Notes under the pieces: model-generated
Told to the model about the DNA's origin: nothing
Database searches by the model: none
The model's input: only the letters and a program-made list of their open reading frames with translations
Made by a program: the position numbers and the translations under genes
In this document: positions 59,374 through 64,000 of the stretch, piece after piece
How the letters are laid out: every line of letters starts with the position of its first letter
How positions within the stretch are numbered: position 1 is the first letter of the stretch
Assembly (NCBI GenBank): GCA_964526435.1
Contig: CAZGIC010000001.1
Location: forward strand, 29,203 to 93,202
Direction: 5' to 3'
From: Gallispira sp964526435
GTDB lineage: Bacteria; Bacillota; Clostridia; Lachnospirales; CAG-274
DNA: 64,000 bases

Positions 59374-60450
59374 TTACTCTGCTTTAACCTTTGCCCAGAG
59401 TTCTGAAAGCTTTGTTCTTAAAATCTCATTATCCTTAAATATTTCATCTTTCTCATATCCTGTTCTTGGAAGATAAGCTTCGTTACCATAGTACTCTCCG
59501 CCTTCACTTGACATTTCTTCAAGAACTTCCTTATTTGAAGATGCGTAACCTACAGCAGAAGAATTTGAATATGAAGGTTCGTAAGTAAGTATATAATTTA
59601 TAAATTCATTTGCAAGTTTAGGATTTTCTGCATTCTTTGGAATAACCATAGCATCACTCCAGAGATTTGTACCTTCACTTGGGGCATAATAAGCCATATC
59701 CTCATTCTGAGATAAAATATATGCAGCATCTCCGCTGTAAACAACAGCTATATCCTTATTACCGTTAGTCATAGAATCAATAACTTCATCAGTTACATAT
59801 GAAGGTTCCATAGTAGCATTTACTTCTTTAAGCCATTCATAAGCTTCATTTATTTCGTCTTCATTTTCAGTATTCATTGAATATCCCAAAGCTTTAAATG
59901 CCACCATAAAGGCATCTCTTTCTGAATCGTAAATATATATACTTCCTTTATATTTTTCATTTTTAAGTATATTGTAGCCTTCAGCCTCTATTTCTTCCTG
60001 AGGTACAGTGTTCTTGTTGTATACAAGCCCCACATTTCCCCAGAAATAAGGTACTGAATACGTATTGTCAGGATCATATTCAAGATTTTTCACACCATCT
60101 GCAAGGTTGTCAAGATTTGTAACAACACTCTTGTCAATAGGCTGAAGCATATCTTCATTTATAAGTCTTTCAATCATGTAATCTGAAGGAACAAGCACAT
60201 CATAAGTATCTCCTGCCTGGAGCTTAGTATACATAGCCTCATTAGAATCATAGTACTCTGAAATTACATCAACACCGTACTCTTTTTCAAAATTTGAAAT
60301 AACATCATCTCCTATATACTCACCCCAGTTATAAAACTTAAGAGTAGCTGAACCATATTTTTCAACTGCCTCCTCCGTTGACTGTCCTGACCCTCCGCAG
60401 CCTGTAAGCACAAAAGCTGAAGCCATAAATAATGCAATAAATTTTTTCAT
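59374..60450 (-). CDS. potD: Spermidine/putrescine ABC transporter substrate-binding lipoprotein
   Basis: 358 residues. Signal peptide with lipobox FVLTGCGGSG. The body is a PotD/PotF-type binding protein: LKFYNWGEYIGDDVISNFEK, VLVPSDYMIERLI, VPYFWGNVGLVYNKN and IAVVYSGDAAYIL. It binds polyamines outside the membrane for import. Last gene of potABCD, 96 bases downstream of potC. Confidence 0.93.
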   Translation of the reverse strand: MKKFIALFMASAFVLTGCGGSGQSTEEAVEKYGSATLKFYNWGEYIGDDVISNFEKEYGVDVISEYYDSNEAMYTKLQAGDTYDVLVPSDYMIERLINEDMLQPIDKSVVTNLDNLADGVKNLEYDPDNTYSVPYFWGNVGLVYNKNTVPQEEIEAEGYNILKNEKYKGSIYIYDSERDAFMVAFKALGYSMNTENEDEINEAYEWLKEVNATMEPSYVTDEVIDSMTNGNKDIAVVYSGDAAYILSQNEDMAYYAPSEGTNLWSDAMVIPKNAENPKLANEFINYILTYEPSYSNSSAVGYASSNKEVLEEMSSEGGEYYGNEAYLPRTGYEKDEIFKDNEILRTKLSELWAKVKAE

Positions 60451-60546
60451 TTCTCAATCTCCTTTAATAAATTTTTTTATAAAAATGCCTTTATATGTAA
60501 AAGCAAATTTCAATATAACAATCTTCGTCAAACAAATTTTGTCGGT

Positions 60547-61374
60547 TTAATTAATTTCTTTAACTTTCTTCTTTGCCCTCTTCTCCTTTATAACAGGAAC
60601 CACATTAGCAATAATAAGTCCTACTGTTATAACAGCTATAATTAATGTTGATACAGCATTAATTGTAGGATTTACTCTCTTTGACATAGTATATATCATA
60701 ATCGAAATATTATTTACACCGTTTCCCGTAACAAAGTATGAAATTACAAAGTCATCAAAACTCATTGTAAAGGATATTAAAGCACCTGCCATAATTCCCG
60801 ATGTAATCTGAGGCACAATTACCTTTACAAGAGCCTGCAGCGGAGTGCAACCAAGGTCAAGAGCCGCATCAAGAATATTCGGGTCAAGGGATCTGAGCTT
60901 TGGCATAACACTTAATATTACATAAGGTATACAAAACATAATATGTGCCAGCAAAAGAGTAACAAATCCTTTTTTCACTGCCAGAGAACTGAAAAACATA
61001 AGAAGTCCTATAGCAGTTACAATATCAGGATTCATTATTGGCAGATCATTTATCTGCTCCACTATTCCTTTTAATATCCTATTTGACTTTGAAAGTCCTA
61101 TTGCAGTAATAGTCCCTACAATAGTTGAAATTACCGTAGCAAGCACAGCTATTGCTATTGTATAAAATATAGAATCCATCATATCAGAGTTATTGAAAAG
61201 TTTTTCATACCACTGAAGAGAAAAACCGCTAAACTTGCTCAAAGACCTTGAACTGTTAAATGAAAAAACAACCGTATATAAAATAGGCAGATAAAAGAAA
61301 GCCATAATAATTCCAACAAAAACTTTTGCAAATATATGTCTTTCTCCTTTTACTTTATTTTTTACTGTTTTCAT
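60547..61374 (-). CDS. potC: Polyamine ABC transporter permease PotC
   Basis: 275 residues, six membrane helices. The EAA-type loop that contacts the ATPase is LDAALDLGCTPLQALVKVIV, followed by PQITSGIMAGALISFTMSFD and DDFVISYFVTG. Start overlaps the potB stop by four bases. A C-terminal lysine-rich tail (KEKRAKKKVKEI) faces the cytoplasm. Confidence 0.94.
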   Translation of the reverse strand: MKTVKNKVKGERHIFAKVFVGIIMAFFYLPILYTVVFSFNSSRSLSKFSGFSLQWYEKLFNNSDMMDSIFYTIAIAVLATVISTIVGTITAIGLSKSNRILKGIVEQINDLPIMNPDIVTAIGLLMFFSSLAVKKGFVTLLLAHIMFCIPYVILSVMPKLRSLDPNILDAALDLGCTPLQALVKVIVPQITSGIMAGALISFTMSFDDFVISYFVTGNGVNNISIMIYTMSKRVNPTINAVSTLIIAVITVGLIIANVVPVIKEKRAKKKVKEIN

Positions 61375-62213
61375 AAGCTGCTACCTCCTTTCACAGAGAT
61401 ACGCTTGTCTATACGCCTTGCAATGTACATTGCAATTATGATTATAACAGACATTATAAGTGATATTGCACTTCCAAATCCCCAGTTTCCTGTTGTAAGG
61501 AACTGATTTTCAATAACATTACCTATAAGTACATACTGACCGCCTCCCAAAAGCTTAGGGATAAAGAAGCTTGACACGGCAGGCAGAAATACAAGGGTAA
61601 TACCGCTTATAATTCCAGGTACAGACAGAGGCAGAATTACTCTTAAAAATGTCTGAACCTTATTTGCTCCCAGATCATTTGCCGCCTCAATATAACTGTA
61701 GTCCATTTTGCTCAATGATGTATATATCTGAAGTATCATAAAAGGTATAAAATTATAAACCATACCAAGCACAACAGCAAAACTTGTTTCAAGAAGCTTT
61801 AACGGCTCTATACCGAACACTCCAAGTATTGAGTTTATAAGCCCGCTTTTATCCAGTATACCTCTCCATGCATATGTTCTCACAAGCATATTTATCCATG
61901 TAGGCAGTGTTATCATAAGCACCATTATTACCTGTGACTTAGGTTTCATTTTCGCTATAAAATAAGCAGTTGGATAACCTATAAGTATACATATTACAGT
62001 AGTTATAACAGCTATCCAGAGAGAACGTTTTAATACATCAAAAAACACCGAATCCTTAAAAAAGTAAGCAAAATTTTCAAGGGTAAAACGGATATTCATT
62101 ACAGAATTACCCTCTTTTGTAAAGGCATACATAATTATCATAAGCATTGGTATGACAATCATTACAGCCGACCATATTATATATGGGTATACCATACATC
62201 TGAAATTTTTCAT
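61371..62213 (-). CDS. potB: Polyamine ABC transporter permease PotB
   Basis: 280 residues, six membrane helices. Conserved parts: MLVRTYAWRGILDKSGLINS and the EAA loop YIEAANDLGANKVQTFLRVI, followed by LPLSVPGIISGITLVFLPAV. It pairs with PotC to form the membrane channel. The start lies 2 bases after the potA stop, so the operon is tightly coupled. Confidence 0.94.
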   Translation of the reverse strand: MKNFRCMVYPYIIWSAVMIVIPMLMIIMYAFTKEGNSVMNIRFTLENFAYFFKDSVFFDVLKRSLWIAVITTVICILIGYPTAYFIAKMKPKSQVIMVLMITLPTWINMLVRTYAWRGILDKSGLINSILGVFGIEPLKLLETSFAVVLGMVYNFIPFMILQIYTSLSKMDYSYIEAANDLGANKVQTFLRVILPLSVPGIISGITLVFLPAVSSFFIPKLLGGGQYVLIGNVIENQFLTTGNWGFGSAISLIMSVIIIIAMYIARRIDKRISVKGGSSL

Positions 62214-62215
62214 TG

Positions 62216-63793
62216 TCAGTATCCCCCCTTTGACATAATATGGATATCATCGGGAGTAAATGTAAGCCCAACTCTGGCTCCTACCTTATATTCATCTGTA
62301 GTATCTATTTTATATTCTGCACCGAGGGTTTTAAATGTCAGCTCATAAACACCAGGCACTATATTTTCAGGGTCAAAATTATACTCAACATCAGTTATGT
62401 CAATACTTTCAGAGCCGTCCTTTGTCCATGCCTGAGCATTGGCCCATGTTTTAAGATCTGTTTCAAGGGCAACGCTTTCCTTTATATCGTCAATATCTTT
62501 GTAAATATTAACCGCATATATAATTTCATCGTATTCTGTAGCTTCAACCTTGTTTTCATCTGCAACAACAACCTGAACGGTTTTCATAGTTCCTGCAGCC
62601 GTTGAAAATGTAACAGGATAGCTTCCCTTTTCCGGCTTAATATCATATTCAACCTTTGTTATTGATACAAGCTGTTCCTCATCAGAGGTTTTCCATGCCT
62701 GAGCATTTGCTCTTGCAATAATTTCCGCCCTTGTGATTTCTTCTTCAACATCACTTATATCAAGATAAAAATCATTTGCCGTCATTGACTCACCGGCAGA
62801 CATATTACATACAGGCTTAACCTCATCAACCTTCATATTTACAGTAATACTTGTACCTGCCCTTGTTTCAACTATAGTTTCATAATGAACCCCTTTGAAA
62901 AGCACTGATTTCACTTTGCCTGTAAGCTTTCCTTCACTTACAGGTACAATATCAATATCTTCCGGTCTTATTACGACATCAACTTTCTCATCTTTGTTAA
63001 AACCAAAGTCAACACATTTAAAAAGCTTACCATTAAAAGCAACTTTATAGTCTTCTCTCATTATACCGTCAACTATATTGCTTTCACCTATAAAGTTAGC
63101 AACAAATCTGTTCACAGGTTCATTGTATATATCTATAGGAGAGCCAACCTGCTGAATTTCACCGTCTTTCATAACAACAATCTTATCAGACATTGTAAGT
63201 GCTTCTTCCTGGTCATGGGTTACAAATATAAAAGTAATGCCAACTTCCTTCTGTATTTTCTTAAGTTCTCTCTGCATTTCCTTTCTCAGCTTAAGGTCAA
63301 GAGCACCAAGAGGCTCATCAAGAAGCAAAACCTTAGGCTCATTTACAAGAGCACGGGCAATGGCAACTCTCTGCTGCTGTCCTCCCGACATTTCTGAAAC
63401 ACTTCTCTTGCCATATTCTTCAAGCCCAACAAGCTTAAGCATTCTCATAACCTTCTGTTCAATAATATCCTTTGGTTCCTTTTTAAGCTTAAGTCCAAAA
63501 GCTATGTTGTCATAAACATTAAGATGAGGAAAAAGAGCGTATTTCTGAAAAACAGTATTAAGTTCCCTCTTGTGAGGGGGAAGATCTGTAATCTCTTTTC
63601 CGTCAAAAAGTATAGTACCTTCATTCTGCTTTAAAAATCCGCCTAAAATTCTCAACAACGTCGTTTTTCCGCATCCGCTGGGACCAAGAAGAGTTACAAA
63701 TTCATTTTCATATATGTCAAGATTTATACCCTTTAAAACAATCTGACCATCAAATTCCTTTACAATGTTTTTAAACTGAATAAGTTTGTTCAT
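62216..63793 (-). CDS. potA: Polyamine ABC transporter ATPase PotA with Ig-like insertion
   Basis: 525 residues; ordinary PotA has about 350-380. The ATPase core is normal: Walker A GPSGCGKTTLL, signature MSGGQQQR, Walker B LLLDEPLGALD, then the switch His in THDQEEALT. A TOBE-like domain begins near residue 275 and its last strand closes only at the very end (GARVGLTFTPDDIHIM). In between, about residues 330-500, are two related segments: NAQAWKTSDEEQLVSITKVE and NAQAWTKDGSESIDITDVEY, each followed by strands ending in a VTFST- or LTFKT-type segment. These are typical of bacterial surface Ig-like domains, odd in a cytoplasmic ATPase. First gene of potABCD. Confidence 0.92.
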   Translation of the reverse strand: MNKLIQFKNIVKEFDGQIVLKGINLDIYENEFVTLLGPSGCGKTTLLRILGGFLKQNEGTILFDGKEITDLPPHKRELNTVFQKYALFPHLNVYDNIAFGLKLKKEPKDIIEQKVMRMLKLVGLEEYGKRSVSEMSGGQQQRVAIARALVNEPKVLLLDEPLGALDLKLRKEMQRELKKIQKEVGITFIFVTHDQEEALTMSDKIVVMKDGEIQQVGSPIDIYNEPVNRFVANFIGESNIVDGIMREDYKVAFNGKLFKCVDFGFNKDEKVDVVIRPEDIDIVPVSEGKLTGKVKSVLFKGVHYETIVETRAGTSITVNMKVDEVKPVCNMSAGESMTANDFYLDISDVEEEITRAEIIARANAQAWKTSDEEQLVSITKVEYDIKPEKGSYPVTFSTAAGTMKTVQVVVADENKVEATEYDEIIYAVNIYKDIDDIKESVALETDLKTWANAQAWTKDGSESIDITDVEYNFDPENIVPGVYELTFKTLGAEYKIDTTDEYKVGARVGLTFTPDDIHIMSKGGY

Positions 63794-63840
63794 TTCTACC
63801 TCCGATTTCTTTTATTATTTTAAATAGATTCCACAATATT

Positions 63841-63918
63841 TGGTGTGCACTTCATATAGGCTCCCTTTTAAGGGAGCTGTCAGCCATAGGCTGACTGAGG
63901 GTTTCATAAAACCACACC
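63841..63918. repeat. Palindrome-rich MITE-like repeat
   Basis: TGGTGTG at 63841-63847 and CACACCA at 63912-63918 are terminal inverted repeats. Inside lie GGCTCCC-TTTTAA-GGGAGCT and GTCAGCC-ATA-GGCTGAC hairpins, followed by TGAGGGTTT. Similar GCTGACTGAGGG sequences recur in gut Clostridia, to my knowledge. It lies just upstream of potA. The last 80 bases of the window show no gene. Confidence 0.55.
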
Positions 63919-64000
63919 ATTTAATAAAGAACCTTTAAACATAAGTTTCATAGGAAACTATACACAGCTCCCTGTCAAAAGTAATATCACTTTCCGCTTC

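Noticed and set aside
1..64000. CRISPR arrays, rRNA genes and intact insertion sequences
   Set aside because: Looked for regularly spaced direct repeats, rRNA segments and transposase motifs; none seen. The regular repeats found are iterons in repA and coding repeats.

Overview
The window is AT-rich Gram-positive DNA, most likely from an anaerobic member of the Clostridia (Bacillota, Lachnospiraceae-like). Supporting signs are an oxygen-sensitive class III ribonucleotide reductase, a probable Re-type citrate synthase next to isocitrate dehydrogenase, the plsX/acpP/rnc neighbourhood, S-layer-homology surface anchoring, GGAGG ribosome binding sites and a Tn1549-type conjugation gene set. No 16S rRNA is present, so the genus cannot be fixed.

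Positions 1 to about 40,320 are the right-hand part of an integrative and conjugative element (ICE). Its left end lies outside the window. From the left it carries: parA (cut by the window edge) and parB; a hairpin-rich candidate oriT; a small XRE regulator, mobC and a MOBP relaxase; and an unknown gene that converges on the transfer operon. On the minus strand follow two ArdC-like proteins (one fused to pentapeptide repeats), topoisomerase III, DUF4315, DUF4366, a large M23 + NlpC/P60 hydrolase, VirB4, PrgI, a TrbL-like protein, a Maff2-type pilin-like protein, VirD4 and a PcfB-like protein. Upstream of these is an unusual surface cassette: an 1815-residue Ig-like/dockerin/SLH protein, a secreted cohesin-like protein and a secreted transglutaminase-like protein with an in-frame TGA.

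The 29.6-31.3 kb interval is the least explained part. It holds three very short ORFs with strong RBSs that all end in Gly-Val-Pro-Pro-stop, three small tRNA-like folds, terminators, a partial duplication and copies of a long dyad. The remaining element backbone has a truncated ssb, a sigma-like regulator, a RepA_N replication initiator with five 23-bp-phased iterons inside its gene, many small hypothetical genes, a divergent XRE control region, a Fic protein and a serine recombinase. The recombinase ORF runs into a tRNA-Met gene, which marks the right attachment site. A dyad with core GGACAAGTTGTCC (six exact copies, two with one mismatch) is scattered from 14.5 to 38.6 kb of the element and was not found in the chromosomal part.

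Positions from about 40,320 to 64,000 are ordinary chromosome, nearly all on the minus strand. In order: tRNA-Met and tRNA-Val; a DUF1624 membrane protein and malQ; a lipoprotein (plus strand); a cobD-like aminotransferase; nrdD-nrdG-dut behind a NrdR-box promoter; a HAD phosphatase; queF; hicBA; queC-folE-queE-queD behind a preQ1-I riboswitch and terminator; isocitrate dehydrogenase with Re-citrate synthase; two unknown small genes; rnc, acpP, plsX; and potDCBA, in which PotA carries two Ig-like repeats inside its C-terminal domain.

The element can be read as one system. ParAB plus RepA_N replicates and partitions the excised circle. The relaxase, MobC and oriT start transfer, and VirD4/VirB4/TrbL/NlpC move the DNA. 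ArdC-type proteins probably protect it in the recipient, the surface cassette may mediate contact, and the dyads and micropeptides are candidate control elements.
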